From assembly GCA_023525715.1 (NCBI GenBank), contig CM042012.1, positions 122,462,705-122,526,704 of the forward strand: a DNA stretch of 64,000 nt, read 5' to 3'. The notes under the pieces are model-generated. The model was not told where the DNA came from. It ran no database searches and was given only the letters and a program-made list of their open reading frames with translations. This document shows, in pieces, positions 55,787-64,000 of this stretch (positions within the stretch are counted from its first letter, which is position 1; each line of letters starts with the position of its first letter). Both the position numbers and the translations under genes were made by a program. This DNA comes from Cichorium intybus (lineage: Eukaryota; Streptophyta; Magnoliopsida; Asterales; Asteraceae).

Positions 55787-57618
55787 TGTAACGCCGAAAA
55801 TGTATTTATTATATAATTATAATAAAAAGGGCAAAATGGTCATTTTACCTCAAAAGGGTAATTTGGTCTTTTGGACAAAAAAGGACTTGTTTGGTAATGA
55901 TATTTTGAGTCTTGGACTTAAAATGTTATAAAAATGTGATTTTTGTTATAAGTTGTGTTATTAGTGGCAAATGTTTAAGAAATGCATCTTCAAGGACCAA
56001 ATTGCAAATGTTGGAAGTATATAAGAAAAACTTGTGCAGAATTTTGGGAGTTACGGGAGTGTTCTAGGAGCTGATTTTCTGCAGAGGATTGAGGAGTTTT
56101 GAAGAATTGAAGCTTGCAATTCGGTTCTTGGCTTCCAAGGGTAGAATTGGAAGATTTAGAGGTAAGTTTTCCAAGTTCTTGCTTGTTTGAGTTTGGTGAG
56201 TTTTTGTTGAACTCAAAACTGAAATTACAGTGGAGATTATGTGAATTAATGTAAGTTATACTTCCAATAAGTCATGTTAGTAAGAGCTTAAATCAACAAA
56301 TTGGAAGTAGGTTGTTATATTTGATGAAATTGAAGATTTGGGGTTGTTAAAACTAAGAACCCTAATTCTTAATATGGATGATTGAGTGTGTTTTGATGGT
56401 TAAAAACCTTGTAAAAATGTAAGGTTTTAGCCTAGGAACAAACCCCAAGTGATTAAGAACAGAAATAAGAGCTTAATGGACCAAAACAGCAAGCTACAGT
56501 GCAAAATTCGCGACTGGACAGGAGCCCTGCACAGGCGCTGGGCGCAGTGCGCCCCTATCCAGGCGCGCCGCGCCTATAGGCAGACTCCGGACAGAAACTT
56601 TGAAATGCTATCTTTTGTTTGGCTTGTCCGATTAAGCTCAAACTTGAACCGTAGACTTATTATGGTCTGAAAAGTTTGGGAAAAATTTTAGATTGAGTTT
56701 CCGACCCCTCGGGGGCACTGTAGACCGATCCGAATGCCTCGGTGAATAGTAAAATTCATATAAAGTTAGTAAACGGAAAGTTTATTAACTAGGCATTGTT
56801 TATAACATTGTTTTATTGAACTCTAGTGTATTAGAGTTAATTGAAATGGGTATTAACCTATAATCATTTTGAAAATGAATGAAATTATAGGTACGGGACA
56901 AAATCATACGGATTTCATTTCAAAGCAAGGAACGATTAACGCTAGTTGTAGCAAGCCTTCAGGTGAGTAATCTTGATTATATCTAGTATGATATATTGGT
57001 GCAGCCTTGTTGGCTAAGATTACTATCTTTGATATTAAATGGTACAGCCTTGTTGGCTATGACTCCGGTGCGGCCTTGTTGGCTATGTCTCCGATGTGGC
57101 CTTGTTGGCTATGACTCCGGTGCGGCCTTCGGGCTATGTCTCCGATGCGGCCTTCGGGCTATGATTTTAATGCAGCCTTCGGGCTATGATTTTAGTGCGG
57201 CCTTCGGGCTAGGATATTCGGTGCGGCCTTTATGGCTATGATCACGGTGCGGTCAGTGATGACCATGATTTTGGGACAGAAATTGTTTAAGAGTTTAATT
57301 GTTATTATTCTCTTGTATATGTTTATTTGATTGATTGATTACTCATTGGGCTTTATAGCTCACAGTTGTTTGATATGTCCCTGCAGGTGAGCGTGACCCT
57401 GCCAAGGGAAAAGACAAAGTCCGTGACTGAGGACTTAGCATTTGAAGTAACGACCCGGCTTGAAGAATGTATAATATTTATGTATTGTACTTCGTGATAC
57501 ACTTGTACTCGTATTTTGTTAACTAATACCCCGTACGTATAGTTTTGATTGTAAAATATTTGGTTTGAAAAATAAAAAAAAAATTTGGGGTGTTTTTGTT
57601 AATAAGTCGGGTGTTACA
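55787..57618 (+). repeat. 5' LTR of chromovirus 2
   Basis: TGTAACGCC to GGTGTTACA, 1832 bp. The two ends are clearly related to the chromovirus 1 LTR, but the array at 56999-57265 is a different repeat. TATAAAAATG near 55928 is a candidate promoter. Confidence 0.93.
56999..57265 (+). repeat. Tandem hairpin-forming array in the chromovirus 2 LTR
   Basis: About ten units of the type GGTGCGGCCTTCGGGCTATG or TACAGCCTTGTTGGCTATGA. Each holds a small inverted repeat: AGCC-TTGTT-GGCT at 57003-57015, AGCC-TTC-GGGCT, and finally GGTCA-GTGA-TGACC at 57251-57264, where the stem sequence has changed on both sides. It recurs at 63664-63930. Confidence 0.8.
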
Positions 57619-57621
57619 AGT

Positions 57622-57633
57622 TGGTATCAGAGC
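57622..57633 (+). promoter_or_regulatory. Primer binding site of chromovirus 2, initiator tRNA-Met
   Basis: TGGTATCAGAGC, three bases after the 5' LTR. Confidence 0.9.
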
Positions 57634-57771
57634 CGTGGTTTAAGTGAACTAGGTGTCTTAGATTAGATTCCTGGACTTAAACCTTGAGAGAAGAACATAT
57701 AAATGGACTGTTAGATATATATAAGTTTGTTATTATATATGTAATCTAACAGTTTGCTGAAATTTTGAAGT

Positions 57772-60700
57772 ATGAGAAATACACGAAGCAATCCTACTGG
57801 TGCGAATTCGCGTGGAACTGCAAGAAGTGGACCAGCTAGGTCACGTGGAACTGCAAGAAGTGGACCAGCTAGGTCACGCGGCTCTGTTGGGCGAAGAGCA
57901 CCAGCAAGGGAACCGGTGGGACAAAATCCACCTGATATACGAGCCATTGTAGAAGAAGTGGTTAGGCAGATGATGCCTGCATTATCGAATAATCCCAACC
58001 CGAGTGGCAATCCCAACCCAAGTGCAAATCCAAATCCTACTGAAGAGGTTGCAAAAAGTGTTCATGACGGGCAGCCAGAAAATGAAAGCCAGGGAGAAAG
58101 TCGTGCCCGGGCAGCAAAAGAAACTCAAGGTGGGGAAGCTTCAGCAAGGAAAGTTGGGTGTACATATAAATCCTTTCTTGGTTGTAAACCAAAGGAATTC
58201 TCGGGGACAGATGATCCAGTCAAAGCTATGGAATGGATCATGCATATGGAAAAGGTGTTCCGAGTAAGCAAGTGTGCGGATGATGATAAAGTGGAATTTG
58301 CCACGAACCAACTTACAAGCGGTGCTCTACATTGGTGGCAAACTTACTATAAGTCACTGGATCTTGATTCATCCCAATCGATACCTTGGGAGCAATTCAA
58401 GACAAAGTTTAATGAAGAATACTGCTCGGAAGTCGCTATTCAGAAGCTGGAGGATGAATTCCTGCATTTGGAACAGGGTTCCCGATCTGTTCAGGAATAT
58501 ACTCTTAGCTTTCTGGAGAAAGCTCGGTTTGCGGAACACCATATCTACACCGAAAAGAGAAAGATCGACAAGTATGTTCGGGGGTTGACAACCCGAATTA
58601 GAGAAATTGTGCAACCGTTGAAACTAACTACCTTCCAACAAGTGGTGGATCGAGCCACGGAAAGAGAAACAGAACTGAAGCGACAGGAAGATGAAAAGAA
58701 AGTTACAGAAACGAAACGAAAGGCGGAAGACCAAGTTTGGACGCCTCAGAAAAAGTCACAGCAATCCGGGTCTAAGGGAAAAAGTCAAAGAGACGATAGA
58801 AAATGGTGTGAAAAATGTCGAAAATGGCACTCCGGGAGTTGCCGGGTCAACACTACATCCACAAGTTGTCGAAATTGTGGAAAACCGGGGCATGATGTTT
58901 ACAGCTGTCGGGCGGAACGTAGGTGTTTCCAATGTGGAGCTACGGATCATCTTCGCCTCAACTGTCCCGAGTTGAAGTCTATAGCGATCAGTGATAGACC
59001 CAGGATTGAACAGGGCGGGAAGAAAGAAGAGCCGAAGAACAGAGGACGACCGATAGCCTCGCGAGCTTTCCAGATGACTGTGGAAGAAGCCCGTGAGAAG
59101 ACAGATGTGGTGACAGGTATTTTCACTCTCAATACCATACCTGTATATGTTATTTTTGATCCGGGAGCCACTCACTGTTTTGTATCGGAATCTTTATTGC
59201 CTCGCCTGAATGTACCTTTAACCCCGATGGATGAAAGCTTAGAAGTAGCTATAGCAGACGGCCGATATGTCTGGGTTTCTGAACATATGGAAGGTTGTCA
59301 GCTTAAAATCTACGGGACCGTTTTCCCTATAGATTTGAAGCCGATGACTACCAACGAATTTGGTGTAATTGTGGGGATGGATTGGTTAGCAACGAATTAT
59401 GCTAACGTGGATTGCAGAAATAAAAGTATTACAGTGTTATCACCGGAAGGGGAATGGATGAAAATTCAAGGTGAACGACCTCGGTTACGAATGCCAGTTA
59501 TCTCCTTTGCTCAAGCCCGAAGCTGTATCAGTAAAGGAGGGATGTCCTATTTGGCTTATGTGTCGGTAGCTCAACCGATTAAAGTGGGGGTAGCGAATGT
59601 GAATGTGGTGAATGAGTTCCCAGATGTGTTTCCAGATGAACTTCTAGGGTTGCCACCAGATCGACAGGTTGAGTTCACGATTGAACTAATTCCGGAAGCT
59701 GCTCCTGTTGCTCGAGCTCCATACCGTTTAGCACCTTCCGAGATGGTGGAACTGCGGAAGCAACTGGAAGAATTGTTAGACAGGGGTTTTATCAGACCGA
59801 GTACATCGCCTTGGGGAGCCCCTATTCTGTTTGTCAAGAAGAAAGATGGGTCAATGCGCATGTGTATTGACTATCAGGAACTAAACAAGATCACGGTGAA
59901 GAACAAGTATCCACTCCCACGAATTGATGACTTATTCGACCAGCTACAAGGGGCATCCTACTTTTCAAAAATTGATTTGAGGTCGGGTTACCATCAGCTG
60001 AAGATACGGGAATCTGATGTCCCAAAGACAGCTTTTCGCACACGATACGGTCACTATGAGTTTTTGGTGATGCCTTTCGGGTTAACCAATGCTCCAGCCG
60101 TATTCATGGATCTTATGAACCGGGTGTGTCGACCGTTCCTTGATACCTCGGTGATAGTGTTTATTGATGACATCTTGGTGTATTCGCGAAGTCAAACCGA
60201 ACATGAAGTGCACCTACGACAAGTATTGGAGTTGCTTCGCCGAGAAAAGCTGTATGCTAAATTCTCCAAGTGTGAATTCTGGTTAAGAGAAGTCCAATTC
60301 CTTGGCCATGTAATCAATGCTGAAGGGGTGAAAGTAGATCCAGCAAAGATTGAAGCCGTGATGAAATGGGAACCGCCTAGAAGTCCCACTGAAGTAAGAA
60401 GTTTTCTTGGTTTGGCAGGCTATTACAGAAGATTTGTCGAGAATTTCTCCTCGATAGCTGTCCCTTTGACCAAGTTGACTAAGAAAGGTGAAAATTTTAC
60501 TTGGGCTGAAGAGCAGCAAGAAGCATTCCAGAAACTGAAACAAGCTTTATGTGAAGCACCGGTGTTAGTACCACCACAAAGCGGAGAAGAGTATGTAATC
60601 TACAGTGATGCTTCAAGAATCGGCCTTGGGTGTGTTTTAATGCAAAAAGGTCGAGTCATAGCTTACGCGTCCCGCCAATTAAAAGATGCTGAAAAGAAGT

Positions 60701-62415
60701 ATCCAGTTCATGATTTGGAACTAGCTGCGGTAGTCCTAGCATTGAAGTTATGGAGACATTATTTATATGGTGTAAAGTTTGTTATTTACACTGATCATAA
60801 GAGCCTGAAGTATCTTTTTGACCAGAAAGAGCTCAGCATGAGACAACAAAGGTGGATGGACCTGTTGAAAGACTTTGACTGTGAAATTCAGTACCACCCT
60901 GGTAAGGCGAATGTGGTGGCAGATGCTTTAAGCCGAAAAGAAGCTCCTCTGAAAGTTACATCCGCGTGTATGGGTGTAGTGAGCAGGTTACCAGGATTGA
61001 TTCGTTTGGCACAAGAGGAAGCGTGTAAGCCGGAGAATGTAAAAAGCGAAAGAATGGTTGGATATTTGAAGCATCTGGAAGAAAATTCTCAGAAATTGAA
61101 GACCTTCAGAGGCCGTATATGGGTCCCGAAACAAGGAGAAGCGCGAAACTTGCTTCTAGAAGATAGCCATTATAGCAGATATGCAGTTCATCCGGGCAGC
61201 ACTAAGATGTATCGGACGTTAAAACCGATGTATTGGTGGCCTGGAATGAAAAGAGATGTTGGAAGATTTGTGGAGAAATGTTTGACTTGTTTGCAAGTTA
61301 AATCAAACCATCAGAAACCGTATGGAGCAATACAGCCATTACCGATTCCAGAGAAGAAATGGGACCATATTACCATGGATTTCGTGACAAAGTTGCCGCG
61401 GACGCCGCGAGGTTATGATTCTATATGGGTGATTGTGGATCGATTGACCAAATCGGCACAATTTATACCATATAAGGAAAAGTACAGAGTAGATCAACTG
61501 GCGAAAATTTACATTGATGAGGTAATTTTTCGGCATGGATTACCAGCATCGATTGTGTCGGACAGAGACAGCAGATTTACTTCCTATTTTTGGCAGAGTC
61601 TTCAAGAGCAACTGTGTACAAAAGTACTTATGAGTACCGCATATCATCCACAGACTGATGGTCAGAGTGAAAGAACGATCCAAACTTTGGAAGATATGTT
61701 GAGGACTTGTGTCATAGACGTCGGTGGAAGCTGGGAAGATCATTTACCTTTAGTGGAATTCGCATACAATAACAGCTATCATTCCAGCATTCAGATGGCC
61801 CCATATGAAGCATTGTATGGAGCACCGTGTCGTACTCCGACCTGCTGGACTGAAGTTGGGGAAAAGCCGTTGGCTGGACCCGAAATTGTAGCACAGACGG
61901 AAGAAAAAATCAAACTGATACGCGAAAATTTGAAGGTAGCTCAGAATAGACAGAAACAATACGCAGACAAACGGGTGAAACCGATAGAATTCCAAGTAGG
62001 AGATATGGTAATGCTCAAAGTATCCCCTTGGAAAGGCTTAATTCGTTTTGGGAAGAAAGGAAAGTTGAGTCCTCGCTTCATTGGACCTTTCCGTATATCT
62101 CAAAGGGTTGGAGCCGTGGCGTATAGATTAGAGTTACCTGATGAACTTCATGGTATACATGATGTATTCCATGTGTCCCATTTGAGGAAAACCTTATTTG
62201 ATAAGTCTCAACAAGTACCTCTTGCCGAAATTGAGGTGGATGAAAAGCTGAGATACCCGGAACAACCCGAGCGGGTGCTAGACCGCAAGATAAGACAGCT
62301 TAGAAACAAGAATATCAGCATGGTGAAAGTACTTTGGCGTCATCACAAAGGTTCCGACATGACGTGGGAGACCGAAAGTGAGATGAGAGAGAAATATCCT
62401 CAACTTTTTGTATGA
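57772..62415 (+). CDS. Chromovirus gag-pol polyprotein, complete (1547 residues)
   Basis: A single uninterrupted frame. Residues 1-125 are basic and repetitive (GTARSGPARSR). Gag core follows, with KPKEFSGTDDPVKAMEWI. CCHC knuckles lie at about 366-400 (CRNCGKPGHDVYSC, CFQCGATDHLRLNC). Protease is at about 460 (FDPGATHCFVS). RT is at about 640-870 with the VFIDDILVYS catalytic box near 795. RNase H is at about 940 (YSDASRIGLG) with YTDHKSLKYL near 1005. The integrase finger begins near 1134 and the catalytic core follows, with SDRDSRF near 1260 and TDGQSERTIQ near 1290. A C-terminal chromodomain occupies about 1493-1547 (RVLDRKIRQL, VKVLWRHHKGS, TWETESEMR) and is known in chromoviruses to steer insertion to marked heterochromatin. 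All catalytic motifs appear normal, so this could be an active donor for copies such as chromovirus 1. Confidence 0.93.
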   Translation: MRNTRSNPTGANSRGTARSGPARSRGTARSGPARSRGSVGRRAPAREPVGQNPPDIRAIVEEVVRQMMPALSNNPNPSGNPNPSANPNPTEEVAKSVHDGQPENESQGESRARAAKETQGGEASARKVGCTYKSFLGCKPKEFSGTDDPVKAMEWIMHMEKVFRVSKCADDDKVEFATNQLTSGALHWWQTYYKSLDLDSSQSIPWEQFKTKFNEEYCSEVAIQKLEDEFLHLEQGSRSVQEYTLSFLEKARFAEHHIYTEKRKIDKYVRGLTTRIREIVQPLKLTTFQQVVDRATERETELKRQEDEKKVTETKRKAEDQVWTPQKKSQQSGSKGKSQRDDRKWCEKCRKWHSGSCRVNTTSTSCRNCGKPGHDVYSCRAERRCFQCGATDHLRLNCPELKSIAISDRPRIEQGGKKEEPKNRGRPIASRAFQMTVEEAREKTDVVTGIFTLNTIPVYVIFDPGATHCFVSESLLPRLNVPLTPMDESLEVAIADGRYVWVSEHMEGCQLKIYGTVFPIDLKPMTTNEFGVIVGMDWLATNYANVDCRNKSITVLSPEGEWMKIQGERPRLRMPVISFAQARSCISKGGMSYLAYVSVAQPIKVGVANVNVVNEFPDVFPDELLGLPPDRQVEFTIELIPEAAPVARAPYRLAPSEMVELRKQLEELLDRGFIRPSTSPWGAPILFVKKKDGSMRMCIDYQELNKITVKNKYPLPRIDDLFDQLQGASYFSKIDLRSGYHQLKIRESDVPKTAFRTRYGHYEFLVMPFGLTNAPAVFMDLMNRVCRPFLDTSVIVFIDDILVYSRSQTEHEVHLRQVLELLRREKLYAKFSKCEFWLREVQFLGHVINAEGVKVDPAKIEAVMKWEPPRSPTEVRSFLGLAGYYRRFVENFSSIAVPLTKLTKKGENFTWAEEQQEAFQKLKQALCEAPVLVPPQSGEEYVIYSDASRIGLGCVLMQKGRVIAYASRQLKDAEKKYPVHDLELAAVVLALKLWRHYLYGVKFVIYTDHKSLKYLFDQKELSMRQQRWMDLLKDFDCEIQYHPGKANVVADALSRKEAPLKVTSACMGVVSRLPGLIRLAQEEACKPENVKSERMVGYLKHLEENSQKLKTFRGRIWVPKQGEARNLLLEDSHYSRYAVHPGSTKMYRTLKPMYWWPGMKRDVGRFVEKCLTCLQVKSNHQKPYGAIQPLPIPEKKWDHITMDFVTKLPRTPRGYDSIWVIVDRLTKSAQFIPYKEKYRVDQLAKIYIDEVIFRHGLPASIVSDRDSRFTSYFWQSLQEQLCTKVLMSTAYHPQTDGQSERTIQTLEDMLRTCVIDVGGSWEDHLPLVEFAYNNSYHSSIQMAPYEALYGAPCRTPTCWTEVGEKPLAGPEIVAQTEEKIKLIRENLKVAQNRQKQYADKRVKPIEFQVGDMVMLKVSPWKGLIRFGKKGKLSPRFIGPFRISQRVGAVAYRLELPDELHGIHDVFHVSHLRKTLFDKSQQVPLAEIEVDEKLRYPEQPERVLDRKIRQLRNKNISMVKVLWRHHKGSDMTWETESEMREKYPQLFV

Positions 62416-62435
62416 TTTCGGGGACGAAATCTCTT

Positions 62436-62448
62436 AAAGGAGGGGAGA
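62436..62448 (+). promoter_or_regulatory. Polypurine tract of chromovirus 2
   Basis: AAAGGAGGGGAGA immediately before the 3' LTR, identical to chromovirus 1. Confidence 0.8.
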
Positions 62449-62451
62449 ATT

Positions 62452-64000
62452 TGTAACGCCGAAAATGTATTTATTATATAATTATAATAAAAAGGGCAAA
62501 ATGGTCATTTTACCTCAAAAGGGTAATTTGGTCTTTTGGACAAAAAAGGACTTGTTTGGTAATGATATTTTGAGTCTTGGACTTAAAATGTTATAAAAAT
62601 GTGATTTTTGTTATAAGTTGTGTTATTAGTGGCAAATGTTTAAGAAATGCATCTTCAAGGACCAAATTGCAAATGTTGGAAGTATATAAGAAAAACTTGT
62701 GCAGAATTTTGGGAGTTACGGGAGTGTTCTAGGAGCTGATTTTCTGCAGAGGATTGAGGAGTTTTGAAGAATTGAAGCTTGCAATTCGGTTCTTGGCTTC
62801 CAAGGGTAGAATTGGAAGATTTAGAGGTAAGTTTTCCAAGTTCTTGCTTGTTTGAGTTTGGTGAGTTTTTGTTGAACTCAAAACTGAAATTACAGTGGAG
62901 ATTATGTGAATTAATGTAAGTTATACTTCCAATAAGTCATGTTAGTAAGAGCTTAAATCAACAAATTGGAAGTAGGTTGTTATATTTGATGAAATTGAAG
63001 ATTTGGGGTTGTTAAAACTAAGAACCCTAATTCTTAATATGGATGATTGAGTGTGTTTTGATGGTTAAAAACCTTGTAAAAATGTAAGGTTTTAGCCTAG
63101 GAACAAACCCCAAGTGATTAAGAACAGAAATAAGAGCTTAATGGACCAAAACAGCAAGCTACAGTGCAAAATTCGCGACTGGACAGGAGCCCTGCACAGG
63201 CGCTGGGCGCAGTGCGCCCCTATCCAGGCGCGCCGCGCCTATAGGCAGACTCCGGACAGAAACTTTGAAATGCTATCTTTTGTTTGGCTTGTCCGATTAA
63301 GCTCAAACTTGAACCGTAGACTTATTATGGTCTGAAAAGTTTGGGAAAAATTTTAGATTGAGTTTCCGACCCCTCGGGGGCACTGTAGACCGATCCGAAT
63401 GCCTCGGTGAATAGTAAAATTCATATAAAGTTAGTAAACGGAAAGTTTATTAACTAGGCATTGTTTATAACATTGTTTTATTGAACTCTAGTGTATTAGA
63501 GTTAATTGAAATGGGTATTAACCTATAATCATTTTGAAAATGAATGAAATTATAGGTACGGGACAAAATCATACGGATTTCATTTCAAAGCAAGGAACGA
63601 TTAACGCTAGTTGTAGCAAGCCTTCAGGTGAGTAATCTTGATTATATCTAGTATGATATATTGGTGCAGCCTTGTTGGCTAAGATTACTATCTTTGATAT
63701 TAAATGGTACAGCCTTGTTGGCTATGACTCCGGTGCGGCCTTGTTGGCTATGTCTCCGATGTGGCCTTGTTGGCTATGACTCCGGTGCGGCCTTCGGGCT
63801 ATGTCTCCGATGCGGCCTTCGGGCTATGATTTTAATGCAGCCTTCGGGCTATGATTTTAGTGCGGCCTTCGGGCTAGGATATTCGGTGCGGCCTTTATGG
63901 CTATGATCACGGTGCGGTCAGTGATGACCATGATTTTGGGACAGAAATTGTTTAAGAGTTTAATTGTTATTATTCTCTTGTATATGTTTATTTGATTGAT
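62452..64000 (+). repeat. 3' LTR of chromovirus 2, cut by the window end
   Basis: 1549 bases visible, matching 55787-57335 without an observed difference, including the hairpin array at 63664-63930. Confidence 0.93.

Larger units (their letters stand above)
55787..64000 (+). mobile_element. Ty3 chromovirus 2 (Tekay lineage), apparently intact, runs off the window
   Basis: The 5' LTR is 55787-57618 (1832 bp) and the 3' LTR starts at 62452, continuing past 64000. The PBS, a single long ORF and the polypurine tract are all in place. The 1549 visible bases of the 3' LTR show no difference from the 5' LTR by eye. The left flank is ATTAA (55782-55786); the matching right duplication would be near 64284, outside the window. 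Confidence 0.93.

Overview
This is a plant nuclear window, almost certainly from a eudicot. It is dominated by nested transposable elements, with only two convincing host genes. Introns have GT-AG borders, and the repeats are typical of plants: Tekay-type chromoviruses, an Athila-like Ty3 element, Angela/Tork-like copia elements, an L1 LINE, tRNA-type SINEs, hAT and PIF/Harbinger relics and a Helitron end. An asterid such as a composite is a guess from repeat style only. Nothing bacterial, viral or organellar is seen.

Host genes. (1) A three-exon gene at 5920-6387 encodes a 92-residue secreted precursor. Its last 21 residues start with DYG and end with PPFKLIPN, the signature of CASPARIAN STRIP INTEGRITY FACTOR peptides, the sulfated ligands of the SGN3/GSO1 receptor kinase. 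(2) A three-exon gene at 45754-47339 encodes a 428-residue RING-H2 protein with an N-terminal MGSACC, a likely lipid-anchoring signal. Part of its 3' flank is duplicated about 3.3 kb downstream.

Layout. 1-4837: probable Helitron 3' portion with exon-like scraps, carrying a PIF/Harbinger element (2493-4168) whose only gene is a broken Myb-like/NAM-associated ORF. 4838-7415: the CIF gene and small repeats. 7448-9176: a solo chromovirus LTR. 9186-10439: microsatellite and LTR-like debris. 10445-26495: a copia element without pol, split ten bases into its 5' LTR by a complete but broken Tekay chromovirus (10455-19097). 27205-27925: a hAT-type MITE. 28374-43972: a minus-strand Athila-like element sitting in the middle of a fold-back repeat; its upstream LTR is interrupted by an internally deleted copia element (39358-43162). 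44106-48420: the RING gene. 48420-52655: AT-rich intergenic DNA with the duplicated 3' flank and degenerate repeats. 52656-55719: truncated LINE, SINE and hAT MITE. 55787-64000: a Tekay chromovirus with an uninterrupted 1547-residue polyprotein; its 3' LTR runs off the window.

The nesting gives a relative chronology that agrees with by-eye LTR divergence: Athila-like about 2%, outer copia about 1.4%, nested copia about 0.6%, nested chromovirus about 0.5%, intact chromovirus no difference seen. The most interesting signals are the CIF precursor and the finding that three chromovirus LTR types each carry a tandem array of unrelated units that all fold into short hairpins. Others are an Athila-like element that lost its reverse-transcriptase catalytic box in frame and repeats a GATAGCGGCGCTATC palindrome, and a pol-less copia element with a recurring GC-richer motif.
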